The notes: generated from the letters alone by a model not told the origin. A stretch of 6,063 bases of DNA from CAVDWX01 sp963612735 (GCA_963612735.1 CAVDWX010000007.1:1-6063); one strand, 5' to 3'; positions 1 to 6,063 are shown, counted from the first letter of the stretch. A program made the numbers and translations.

Positions 1-1871
1 CATAATAATCTATCCATTGGATGAGCGCTTTCCATATCCGACTTAATTTCACTAACAGATTTAATTTGGTCTTTTGTTAATTCATAAGGGAAAGCTTTTT
101 CAAATTCAATTTGTAATTCATCATCTTTATTAAAAGCAAATCCTTCTATTTTTCCTCTTTCGCTATAGAGTTTATAAAGTCTATCTGCAAGATCATTAAT
201 ACGCTTTTTAATTTTAGCTTTCGTATTTTCCCAGTCTTTAGAATGTAAATGAGAAAGTCTTGGCTTAATCCCTTCTTTTCCCATATATTTCCTCACTAAT
301 TGGAATTGATCTAATGGAACATATAAGAACTCATTATCAAAATAAGCAATCTTAATGAAGTCTTTATGAACGTTATCCACCACTAAGGTTTCTAATGATA
401 TAAATTGGCCAATACCTTGATATTCATGAACTACATAATCTCCAGGTTCTAAGTCTTCAAAAGATTTAAGTATTGTCCCTTCTTTAAATCGAGAGGAAAA
501 TCTACCAACTCTATTTTTTTCATTGAATAATTCTTTTTTTGTAAGAACACATATTTTAAAACTAGGGCTATAAAATCCTTGATTTAAAGAAGAAGTAACT
601 AGACTAATAGAACTGTTTGCATCGAGATTACTATCTTTTAATATGTCTTTATATTTAGTTAACAATTCTTCTTTGTTCGCTAAAAGATAAATCTGATAAT
701 TTTCATTTAAATAAGTTTTAATGATATTAATCGCATCGTTTTCCTTACTCGCCATATAAGGAAGAGGTTTAATATCAAAATAATTATCTTCATCCTTTTC
801 TTTAAATAAAGAGATATTGATAACATCTTTACTTTTTTCAAGTGTGGGAATGACGTTTTTATACATCTCTAAATGAGAAATAATCTTACCTGAAGTAAAT
901 AATTCTCTAAGATAGCTTCTTGATTCCATAATTATTTTTTCACTATTTTTATTAATCGAATCAAAATCAATAACAGCGATTTGATAATTGGTTAAATAAT
1001 CAAGTAACGAATAATGTTTTTCAGTCAATAAAGAATAATATTTATATAATTTAGGATTAGAAGAATGATTTAATAATAATGAGATATCGATTGCGGTATT
1101 ATCAATTAAAAAATCATAGATATTATGAGGTAAATCTAAAGCATCCTTTTTTAAAATTATATTTATTTTATCTTCTAATGAATTAAATTCTTCTTCACTT
1201 AATAAAAGTTCACTCGCCGGTAATATATCGATATGATCAATCTTTTGAGTGCTTTGTTGCGACGATATATCAAATAGACGAATCGATTCAATTTCATCAT
1301 CAAAAAATTCAATTCTAATCGGCTCATCATAATTAATGGAAAATACATCCAAGATATCGCCTCTTCTTGCATATTGGAGAGATTGATCAATCTTACTCAC
1401 TAAGGTATAGCCAGATTCGTATAAGAGTTTAGTTAAATCAGCAATATCGATATGATCCCCAACTTTTAAATTAAAGGTATGCTTTTTAAATATTTCAACA
1501 CTTGGTAAAAACCTTGCTAATGCACTTAGATTAGCGATAACAATTTTACATTTATTATTAATAATCTCGTTTAAAGCATAGAGACGATTGGCGATAAATT
1601 CTTTACTGCTCGATAAAGTTTCAGCCCGTAATAGCTCATCACTAGGAAACAATAAAATTTCATCATCTTCCAAAAAAGAAGAAATGTATTCATATATTTT
1701 TTGTCCACTATAAAGGGAAGAAGTAATGATTAACAATGGTTTATCTTTTTTATTAACGTATAAAGAAGAAAATAAAGAGACGCCGATAGTTTCATCCATC
1801 ACAAAATCCCTCTTATCTAGCGATATAGGGGGGAAAGATTTAGCTAAAATATCTAATAATTTCGTCTTAAT
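1..1871 (-). CDS. mfd: Transcription-repair coupling factor Mfd, N-terminal 623 residues (C-terminus cut by window edge)
   Basis: Mfd is a cytoplasmic ATP-driven DNA translocase that removes RNA polymerase stalled at DNA lesions and recruits UvrA. I translated the whole minus-strand frame and found no internal stop. In order it shows a UvrB-like N-terminal module, including R170-G171-D172 and D175-V176-F177 of the RG..D.F motif; a CarD-like RNA-polymerase-interaction domain at about 470-534, with GDYVVH at 477-482 and YVPL near 517-520; and the start of the translocase at about 594-623, ending in the family-typical HPMDRLL. The Walker A and later helicase motifs lie beyond the left edge. The chosen start is ATT (bases 1869-1871), 6 bases after an AGGAG site and 15 bases past the pth stop. 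The nearest conventional in-frame starts are GTG at 1800-1802 and ATG at 1797-1799, which would remove 23-24 residues next to the degenerate P-loop region. It probably shares a transcript with pth. Identity is very secure; the start is not. Confidence 0.95.
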   Translation of the reverse strand, partial: MKTKLLDILAKSFPPISLDKRDFVMDETIGVSLFSSLYVNKKDKPLLIITSSLYSGQKIYEYISSFLEDDEILLFPSDELLRAETLSSSKEFIANRLYALNEIINNKCKIVIANLSALARFLPSVEIFKKHTFNLKVGDHIDIADLTKLLYESGYTLVSKIDQSLQYARRGDILDVFSINYDEPIRIEFFDDEIESIRLFDISSQQSTQKIDHIDILPASELLLSEEEFNSLEDKINIILKKDALDLPHNIYDFLIDNTAIDISLLLNHSSNPKLYKYYSLLTEKHYSLLDYLTNYQIAVIDFDSINKNSEKIIMESRSYLRELFTSGKIISHLEMYKNVIPTLEKSKDVINISLFKEKDEDNYFDIKPLPYMASKENDAINIIKTYLNENYQIYLLANKEELLTKYKDILKDSNLDANSSISLVTSSLNQGFYSPSFKICVLTKKELFNEKNRVGRFSSRFKEGTILKSFEDLEPGDYVVHEYQGIGQFISLETLVVDNVHKDFIKIAYFDNEFLYVPLDQFQLVRKYMGKEGIKPRLSHLHSKDWENTKAKIKKRINDLADRLYKLYSERGKIEGFAFNKDDELQIEFEKAFPYELTKDQIKSVSEIKSDMESAHPMDRLL

Positions 1872-1877
1872 TTTATG

Positions 1878-1882
1878 CTCCT
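1878..1882 (-). promoter_or_regulatory. Shine-Dalgarno site of mfd
   Basis: Read on the minus strand this is AGGAG, the clearest ribosome-binding sequence found next to a gene start in the window. It lies in the short gap between the pth stop and the mfd frame. The base run after it is CATAAA and then ATT AAG ACG. No ATG, GTG or TTG occurs in the mfd frame until position 1802, so this site is what argues for the unusual ATT start. A weaker GAGG also lies 6 bases before the GTG alternative and 9 bases before the ATG alternative. Confidence 0.6.
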
Positions 1883-1886
1883 ATCA

Positions 1887-2441
1887 TCAGTGATTATATT
1901 GATTCATTGCTCTATTAAAGTTAGTTTTAAGCGTTTCTTTTAAAGCGTTGGCCGCTCGTAGGATAGCATCATCAATCAGTTCTTGTTCTTCTTTACTCGG
2001 CTTACCTAAAACATATTCAATAGCATCATATTCTGGTTCACCAATTCCTATTCTAATGCGTTTAATATTTTGTGTAGAGAGATTATCGATGATATTTTGC
2101 ATCCCCTTTTGTCCACCTGATGAGCCTTCTAATCTCATTCGTATTTTGCCTGGAGGAAGAGCCATATCATCATAAATTACAATGATATCATCTATATCAA
2201 TCTTAAAATAATTGACTATTTCAATAACCGCGGTGCCCGATAAATTCATAAAGGTTTGAGGCTTAAATAAGATGACATCTTCATCGAATACTTTTCCTCT
2301 ACCCACTAGTCCTTTAAAAGCTTCCTTATCGACATCGATAAAAGATAATTCTGAAAATAGGTCGACGACCATGAACCCCATATTGTGACGGGTTTTTTCG
2401 TATTTTTTACCAGGATTACCTAAACCGACAATTAATTTCAT
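1887..2441 (-). CDS. pth: Peptidyl-tRNA hydrolase (Pth)
   Basis: Pth cleaves the ester bond of peptidyl-tRNAs released from stalled ribosomes and so recycles tRNA in the cytoplasm. The 184-residue product is close to the usual length of about 185-195. It begins with the family signature VGLGNPG at 5-11 (N9 matches E. coli N10), followed by catalytic H19 in TRHNMG (E. coli H20). PQTFMNLSG at 61-69 gives N66 (E. coli N68), and D91 in YDDMALPPG matches catalytic D93. The later glycine-rich segment is GSSGGQKGM at 106-114, where the family usually has GGHNG. The substrate-contacting Asn (E. coli N114) is therefore replaced by K112. The ATG is fixed by the MKLIVGLGNPG start. Ribosome binding looks weak, with only a GGT 9 bases upstream. 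It ends in TGA and is followed after 15 bases by mfd, as in the Firmicutes pth-mfd cluster. Confidence 0.97.
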   Translation of the reverse strand: MKLIVGLGNPGKKYEKTRHNMGFMVVDLFSELSFIDVDKEAFKGLVGRGKVFDEDVILFKPQTFMNLSGTAVIEIVNYFKIDIDDIIVIYDDMALPPGKIRMRLEGSSGGQKGMQNIIDNLSTQNIKRIRIGIGEPEYDAIEYVLGKPSKEEQELIDDAILRAANALKETLKTNFNRAMNQYNH

Positions 2442-2458
2442 AATTTTTACCGTAAAAT

Positions 2459-2487
2459 ATTATACACTAAAATAACTTTATCATTAA
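2459..2487 (-). promoter_or_regulatory. Putative sigma-70-type promoter for pth-mfd
   Basis: On the minus strand a perfect -10 box TATAAT lies at 2459-2464. At 17-base spacing the -35 position (2482-2487) reads TTAATG, a poor match to TTGACA. Transcription would start near 2452, leaving a leader of about 10 bases before the pth ATG. The location between divergent genes supports it; the weak -35 lowers confidence. Confidence 0.5.
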
Positions 2488-2505
2488 AAGTTAGATTGAT
2501 ATAAT
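2478..2505 (+). promoter_or_regulatory. Extended -10 promoter for the DUF368/PAP2/PPTase operon
   Basis: The sequence TGATATAAT at 2497-2505 is a perfect extended -10 element (TG, one base, TATAAT). A partial -35, TTATCA at 2478-2483, lies 16 bases upstream and matches four of six consensus bases. The expected start of transcription is about 2511-2513, and the ATG of the first gene is at 2513. The transcript would therefore have almost no leader. The -35 region abuts and slightly overlaps that of the divergent pth promoter. Confidence 0.6.
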
Positions 2506-2512
2506 TCAAGGC

Positions 2513-3475
2513 ATGAAAAGAAATTCTTTTTGGAAAAAGTTAGTCTCAGGAATGGCAATTGGAGTAGGAGCGGCAATTCCAGGCGTGTCTGGAGGGACTA
2601 TTGCTGTGATATTAAACGTCTATAATGACATCATAAATGCAATCTCTAATCTATTTAAGCAATTTAAAAAATCATTTCTCACCCTTGCTCCTGTTTTGCT
2701 CGGCGTCATAATTGCTATCATTCCTTGCATCATCTTATTTAATTTAGCTTTCCAAGGCTTTGTTTTTGGAATAGTTTCTCTATTCGCTGGCTTAATTATC
2801 GGTTCTTTCCCGTCCTTAAGCGATAAAATCAAAGGAAATGAAAGAAAAACATCTTATATTATAATATTAATAACCACTCTTCTCATCGCCTTAGCTTTAG
2901 GCGTTGCTTCCGTATTGTTAGGAGATAAAATCAATTTAGATTCTCACTTTAAATCTCCTGAATGGTGGTTTTATCTAATTTTAATTCCAGTTGGCTTTTT
3001 AGCGGCTTCAGCATTAGTCATTCCAGGGATATCAGGAAGCATGATTCTTTTAATATTAGGGTTTTATACTCCACTTCTAAACTATACAGTAGATTGGTGC
3101 AAAGAATTCTTTGATGGCAACTGGTCGCATTTTCTTCCACTTTTTGGATTGCTTTCTTGTTTAGCGATTGGAATTATTATCGGTTTCTTATTCATCTCAA
3201 AAGTCATGTCATATTTATTAAAAGAAAAAGAAATAGTGACTTATTACGGCATAATTGGATTTATCATTGGGTCCACGATTACGTTATTTTTCAATGACAC
3301 TATTTATAACGATTGTTACATGAAATGGGCTCATCACACCTATCCTGGCCTTAATTGGTATATTGAAATACCGATAGGCATAGTCTTATTGATAATTGGA
3401 ATAGTTCTAGCCTATCAATTAGTGAAATATCAAAGAAAAATAGAAGCGCAAAAAAAGAATGATTTGGGAAATTAA
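2513..3475 (+). CDS. popT: DUF368 family membrane protein, probable polyprenyl-phosphate (C55-P) transporter PopT
   Basis: This is a 320-residue polytopic membrane protein of the DUF368 family. Members were recently reported to move undecaprenyl phosphate from the outer to the inner leaflet, recycling the lipid carrier used for peptidoglycan and other wall polymers. The protein shows the family's two internal repeats, each with a re-entrant-type motif: PGVSGG at 23-28, preceded by GMAIGVGAAI, and PGISGS at 171-176, preceded by ASALVI. Hydrophobic segments fill most of the rest, at about 56-100, 115-137, 152-190, 207-231, 244-260 and 284-304. A short basic tail (KYQRKIEAQKK) follows and is probably cytoplasmic. 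The start fits the family, with a short basic N-terminus leading straight to the first motif. There is no properly spaced Shine-Dalgarno site, since AAGG sits only one base before the ATG. The end overlaps the next gene by 17 bases. Family is secure; the transport role rests on family knowledge. Confidence 0.92.
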   Translation: MKRNSFWKKLVSGMAIGVGAAIPGVSGGTIAVILNVYNDIINAISNLFKQFKKSFLTLAPVLLGVIIAIIPCIILFNLAFQGFVFGIVSLFAGLIIGSFPSLSDKIKGNERKTSYIIILITTLLIALALGVASVLLGDKINLDSHFKSPEWWFYLILIPVGFLAASALVIPGISGSMILLILGFYTPLLNYTVDWCKEFFDGNWSHFLPLFGLLSCLAIGIIIGFLFISKVMSYLLKEKEIVTYYGIIGFIIGSTITLFFNDTIYNDCYMKWAHHTYPGLNWYIEIPIGIVLLIIGIVLAYQLVKYQRKIEAQKKNDLGN

Positions 3476-4058
3476 TTTCTTAGAAAAATTAGGGGAATTA
3501 GCAAATCAAAACCCTTCTTTAAATTGGCTTAGTTATATACTTTTAATAATTACTTTTTCAGTCGATAAAGGGATGATTTGGATAATTGTGTCCATCATTT
3601 TATTATGTTTTAAAAAGACGCGTAAATGCGGAATAACTTTAGTAATAGGAACTATCATATTTTCTTTATTGTTCAATAATATATTTGTTAAGAATGTCGT
3701 TAATAGAACTAGACCGTATGAAATAAGTAGCGCTTTAAAAGATAATGTCAGTCAATGGATGCTCTCTAAAAATACATCATTCCTCCACTTCTTTGAAATA
3801 CCATCCGATTCAAGCTTTATGTCAGGGCATAGCTTTTCCTCATTTTTAAGTGCCGCTATTATTTTAAAATACCATAAAAAATTAGGTTATATCACTCTTA
3901 TATACGCTTTTATCATAGCGTTTTCACGTTTATATTTTGGAGTTCATTACCCCACTGATGTGATATGTGGAAGTGGATTTGGGTTTATATTGGGTTATAT
4001 CACTACCTTCTATATGGATATAATTACAAAAAATCAAATAAGTAAAAAGTATGAATAA
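3459..4058 (+). CDS. PAP2-family membrane phosphatase, possible undecaprenyl-pyrophosphate phosphatase
   Basis: This 199-residue integral membrane protein carries the three PAP2 signature motifs: K78-x6-R85-P86; S122-G123-H124, where the usual PSGH reads MSGH; and S156-R157-x5-H163-x3-D167. H124 and H163 with D167 are the expected catalytic residues. Membrane segments lie at about 22-35, 38-51, 57-76, 125-138, 143-156 and 168-188. The basic stretches KKTRK (52-56) and KYHKK (137-141) are predicted inside, which puts all three motifs on the outer face, as in BcrC-type enzymes that convert undecaprenyl pyrophosphate to the monophosphate. Phosphatidylglycerophosphate or another lipid phosphate remains a possible substrate. 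The ATG overlaps the end of the DUF368 gene by 17 bases and lacks a clear Shine-Dalgarno site, so translation is probably coupled. It also overlaps the next gene by 8 bases. Family is secure; substrate is inferred from context. Confidence 0.93.
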   Translation: MIWEINFLEKLGELANQNPSLNWLSYILLIITFSVDKGMIWIIVSIILLCFKKTRKCGITLVIGTIIFSLLFNNIFVKNVVNRTRPYEISSALKDNVSQWMLSKNTSFLHFFEIPSDSSFMSGHSFSSFLSAAIILKYHKKLGYITLIYAFIIAFSRLYFGVHYPTDVICGSGFGFILGYITTFYMDIITKNQISKKYE

Positions 4059-4659
4059 AATTAAAATCTATTACTTAAATATTGAAGACATTAAAAATAA
4101 TGAAGAATATATTGTTTCCTTTATTTCAAAAGAGCGTTTAGAAAAAGCTAAAAAATACATCGTTAAAAATGATTATCTTCTTTCTATAGGAGGATCATAT
4201 CTCCTTTATAAATACACTAACGAAAAAAATGTCCACTACGAGATAAACGGCAAGCCATATGTTAATAACATCAACTTCTCCATATCCCATTCTCATGAAA
4301 TGGTGGCTATAGCTCTTAATTCAAAACCAATCGGTTTAGATATTGAATATATAAGAGAGCTTTCAATAGATATAACTAACACAATTGCTACTGCTGAAGA
4401 AAAAGATCACATTCATAGTAATGAAGACTTATTTAAATTATGGTGTTTAAAAGAATCGCTTGGAAAATGTATTGGTATTGGTTTAAAAAAAGGAATTAAA
4501 AACCTTACACCAAAAGAAGGGTTATATCGCTATAACAATAGAACGTATGTAAGTAAAGCTGGCACATTTAATGGCTATCAATTAGCTCTCACTATTAAAG
4601 ATGATATCGAGATTGAATTAGAAATGAGTCACGATACAATCAATGTTTCCAATTATTAA
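4051..4659 (+). CDS. Sfp-type 4'-phosphopantetheinyl transferase
   Basis: The 202-residue product should transfer the phosphopantetheine arm of coenzyme A to a serine of an acyl, peptidyl or aryl carrier protein in the cytoplasm. Family motifs appear in order: NGKPY at 66-70; FSISHSH at 76-82, with H80; PIGLDIEYI at 93-101, giving the Mg-binding pair D97 and E99; and LFKLWCLKESLGKCIGIGL at 127-145, with W131, K134, E135 and K139. These match the Sfp residues for magnesium and CoA binding. The protein is slightly shorter than Sfp (224 residues) but is the two-half pseudodimer type, not the short AcpS type. No carrier-protein or NRPS/PKS gene is in the window, so the target is unknown; the fatty-acid acyl carrier protein is a reasonable guess. 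The gene starts inside the PAP2 gene with no clear Shine-Dalgarno site, which suggests coupled translation as the last gene of the operon. Confidence 0.9.
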   Translation: MNKIKIYYLNIEDIKNNEEYIVSFISKERLEKAKKYIVKNDYLLSIGGSYLLYKYTNEKNVHYEINGKPYVNNINFSISHSHEMVAIALNSKPIGLDIEYIRELSIDITNTIATAEEKDHIHSNEDLFKLWCLKESLGKCIGIGLKKGIKNLTPKEGLYRYNNRTYVSKAGTFNGYQLALTIKDDIEIELEMSHDTINVSNY

Positions 4660-4701
4660 CGCTTAATATCACGTTAAATAGAAATAATATTAATAGTAAA
4701 A

Positions 4702-4736
4702 CGAAGGTTAGAAATATTTATTTTTTAAACCTTACG
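4702..4736. terminator. Weak inverted repeat between convergent genes, possible bidirectional terminator
   Basis: AAGGTT at 4704-4709 pairs with AACCTT at 4728-4733, and outer CG bases can extend the stem past a one-base bulge. The AT-rich loop is long (18 bases). Read on the minus strand, CGTTTTACTATT follows the hairpin, a modest T-rich tail suited to ending the ATPase transcript. On the plus strand no T tract follows. A second, weaker repeat, TTAACG at 4656-4661 and CGTTAA at 4672-4677, overlaps the stop codon of the preceding gene. The rest of this gap of about 100 bases shows nothing else I can support. Confidence 0.3.
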
Positions 4737-4761
4737 ATTAATTTTCACCAAATGTCACTAA

Positions 4762-6063
4762 TTAGAACTTAAATAAATCTTCGAGGATGATGGAATTAGT
4801 AAAGGAATAATAATATTCATTTTCATATAGTCCATAAGTTGATATAAGTGTATTCGTTATTGAATATTTCTTAGATACCTTTTCCTTTACCAAATTAGTT
4901 CTTCTATTAATCTTTAGATGATATTCTTTACTGACTTTAAATAAATCAGAATAGAACTTAATTTCACATAAATTGATGATTTTATCTTTTCTTTCTATTA
5001 CTAAATCAATTTGATAGCCATCTTCTTTATTAAAGAAAGCACTGATGGATGTTGATACTCCAGAAATACCAAGTGCAAACTTAATTTGCTCAATGTGATT
5101 AAAACAAACATTTTCAAACGCTAATCCTCTCCAAGAAGATATTTTAGGACTAGTGGAATCAATAGACCACAAATTAAAAGAATCGCTTTTATCTAAGACA
5201 AATTTGATATAAAAAATACAAAATGGATCGACAAGTTTATAATGTGGCTCTCTTTTAGAAAAGCCAAATGGTACATACTTGATGATGAAGCCAGAAGCAA
5301 TTAATGAATTCAAATATTTGCTAAATATACCACCATCAGAGAGATTTAATTTTTCCAAAATCTCATTTCTAGTAAACCCGATACTATTGCCTGCTAATAA
5401 CTTAATAATTGTTTTGGCCTTCTCACTAAAGGTAAAAATGGAATTAAATAAACGGTCAAATTCTAATAATAGTAAGGCGTTATTTTTAAAAAAGAGATTA
5501 TTAATATTTTGCGCTAATGAATAGCGTTTATCGATATAATTTAAATAATAAGGAATACCACCAAATACCATATAAGCTTGTGTTATATCATATAAGGAAT
5601 AATTGACCCCATTAGATTCTAAAAATTCCTTACATTCATATAACGTAAATGGATTTAATTTTATTTCAAAAGTCACTCTTCCATATAATCCACCAGTATT
5701 ATTAATTAGATTGTTTTCAATCCAAGATGTTGCACTTCCACAAACAATAACAAGTAAATCATCTCTTCCAGAAGCAAAACTATTCCAAAATCCTTCAAAT
5801 GCTGTAATGAACTGAGAACCAACAGTATCTAGCCAAGGCAGTTCATCAATAAATATCACTTTTTTAGAAGTGTCAGTGCTTTCCATAATAAATCTAGCTA
5901 AGTTATAAAAAGCATCAAACCAGTTTTCTATTTTTTTAACTATTTTTATTCCATATAAATTTAGTGAATTAATAAAGTGTTCTAATTGCGTTTTTGTTTG
6001 ATTACTTTCTTCTTCGTTTAACGCTAATCCAGAGTGCTTAAAAAAGAATCTATTCTTAAAAGT
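4762..6063 (-). CDS. AAA ATPase with C-terminal DUF234 (PD-(D/E)XK-like) domain, N-terminus outside window
   Basis: The frame stays open to the right window edge, giving 433 residues without the true start. The ATG at 5884-5886 is internal, because the 59 codons upstream of it continue the family sequence. This part begins just after the expected P-loop, so Walker A is not visible. Walker B is VIFIDE at 69-74 (D73, E74), followed by the typical LPWLDT and then LLVIVCGSATSW at 103-114. GGLYGR at 124-129 is typical of the family. A winged-helix-like segment spans about 215-262. The C-terminal part carries nuclease-fold residues in order: E317 in GLAFE, D353 in QIDLVI, and E367/K369 in CEIKF. 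This is the COG1672-type predicted ATPase family, common in archaea and in gut Firmicutes and Bacteroidetes. Its cellular role is unknown to me, and DNA binding or cleavage is only suggested by the fold. It is convergent with the phosphopantetheinyl transferase gene and appears unrelated to that operon. Confidence 0.88.
   Translation of the reverse strand, partial: TFKNRFFFKHSGLALNEEESNQTKTQLEHFINSLNLYGIKIVKKIENWFDAFYNLARFIMESTDTSKKVIFIDELPWLDTVGSQFITAFEGFWNSFASGRDDLLVIVCGSATSWIENNLINNTGGLYGRVTFEIKLNPFTLYECKEFLESNGVNYSLYDITQAYMVFGGIPYYLNYIDKRYSLAQNINNLFFKNNALLLLEFDRLFNSIFTFSEKAKTIIKLLAGNSIGFTRNEILEKLNLSDGGIFSKYLNSLIASGFIIKYVPFGFSKREPHYKLVDPFCIFYIKFVLDKSDSFNLWSIDSTSPKISSWRGLAFENVCFNHIEQIKFALGISGVSTSISAFFNKEDGYQIDLVIERKDKIINLCEIKFYSDLFKVSKEYHLKINRRTNLVKEKVSKKYSITNTLISTYGLYENEYYYSFTNSIILEDLFKF

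Noticed and set aside
1199..1390. 63-residue minus-strand open frame.
   Set aside because: It lies wholly inside mfd in a different frame of the same strand and has no recognisable family features.
1828..1833. Run of six G (C6 on the mfd strand) just inside the mfd 5' region, considered as a frameshift or phase-variation site hiding the true start.
   Set aside because: The other two frames upstream of the run contain stops and no start codon after the AGGAG site, so an indel there would not reveal a better start. A single short run is not enough to claim phase variation.
1948..2175. 75-residue plus-strand open frame.
   Set aside because: It is antisense to pth, whose own sequence is strongly conserved; its serine/isoleucine-rich product looks like a shadow.
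4660..4761. Search for a small RNA, tRNA or short gene in the convergent gap.
   Set aside because: The stretch is very AT-rich with stops in all frames and only weak inverted repeats; nothing resembles a tRNA or structured RNA.
5279..5815. Two plus-strand open frames (5279-5524 and 5603-5815).
   Set aside because: Both are antisense to the well-supported ATPase gene and show no motifs or ribosome-binding sites.
5884..5886. ATG as the start of the ATPase gene.
   Set aside because: The frame continues upstream with family-like sequence (for example FFFKHSGLALNEE and ENWFDAFYNLARF) to the window edge, and a protein starting here would lack the nucleotide-binding half.

Overview
This is an AT-rich window (roughly 30% G+C by eye) from a low-GC Gram-positive-type bacterium. 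It uses the standard bacterial code: tryptophans are TGG, and TGA serves as the stop of pth. The pth-mfd order is typical of Firmicutes. Together with the very compact layout and the DUF234-type ATPase, it suggests an uncultured or host-associated member of the Bacilli or a Mollicutes-adjacent group. That placement is an inference, because the window holds no rRNA or other strong marker.

Layout. On the minus strand, reading right to left from a divergent promoter region at about 2459-2505, lie pth (peptidyl-tRNA hydrolase) and, 15 bases further on, mfd (transcription-repair coupling factor), which runs off the left edge. On the plus strand, from the same promoter region, lies a tight three-gene operon. 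It encodes a DUF368/PopT-type polyprenyl-phosphate transporter, a PAP2-family membrane phosphatase and an Sfp-type 4'-phosphopantetheinyl transferase, with overlaps of 17 and 8 bases between the reading frames. After about 100 bases of non-coding DNA a convergent minus-strand gene follows. It encodes an AAA ATPase with a C-terminal PD-(D/E)XK-like (DUF234) domain, and its start lies beyond the right edge.

How the genes work together. pth and mfd are housekeeping genes for translation rescue and transcription-coupled repair. In the plus-strand operon, the PAP2 enzyme has all three catalytic motifs predicted on the outer membrane face, as expected for dephosphorylation of undecaprenyl pyrophosphate. 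The DUF368 protein belongs to the family reported to return undecaprenyl phosphate to the cytoplasmic face. The two genes therefore look like a lipid-carrier recycling module. The phosphopantetheinyl transferase would activate acyl or peptidyl carrier proteins and may link the operon to lipid synthesis.

The most unusual points are: (i) mfd has no ATG, GTG or TTG near its good Shine-Dalgarno site, and its best start is an ATT codon; (ii) the DUF368 gene has an extended -10 promoter so close to its ATG that the mRNA is probably leaderless; (iii) the C55-PP phosphatase and C55-P transporter candidates are physically coupled. I found no clear evidence of a wholly new system, CRISPR array, insertion sequence or RNA gene.
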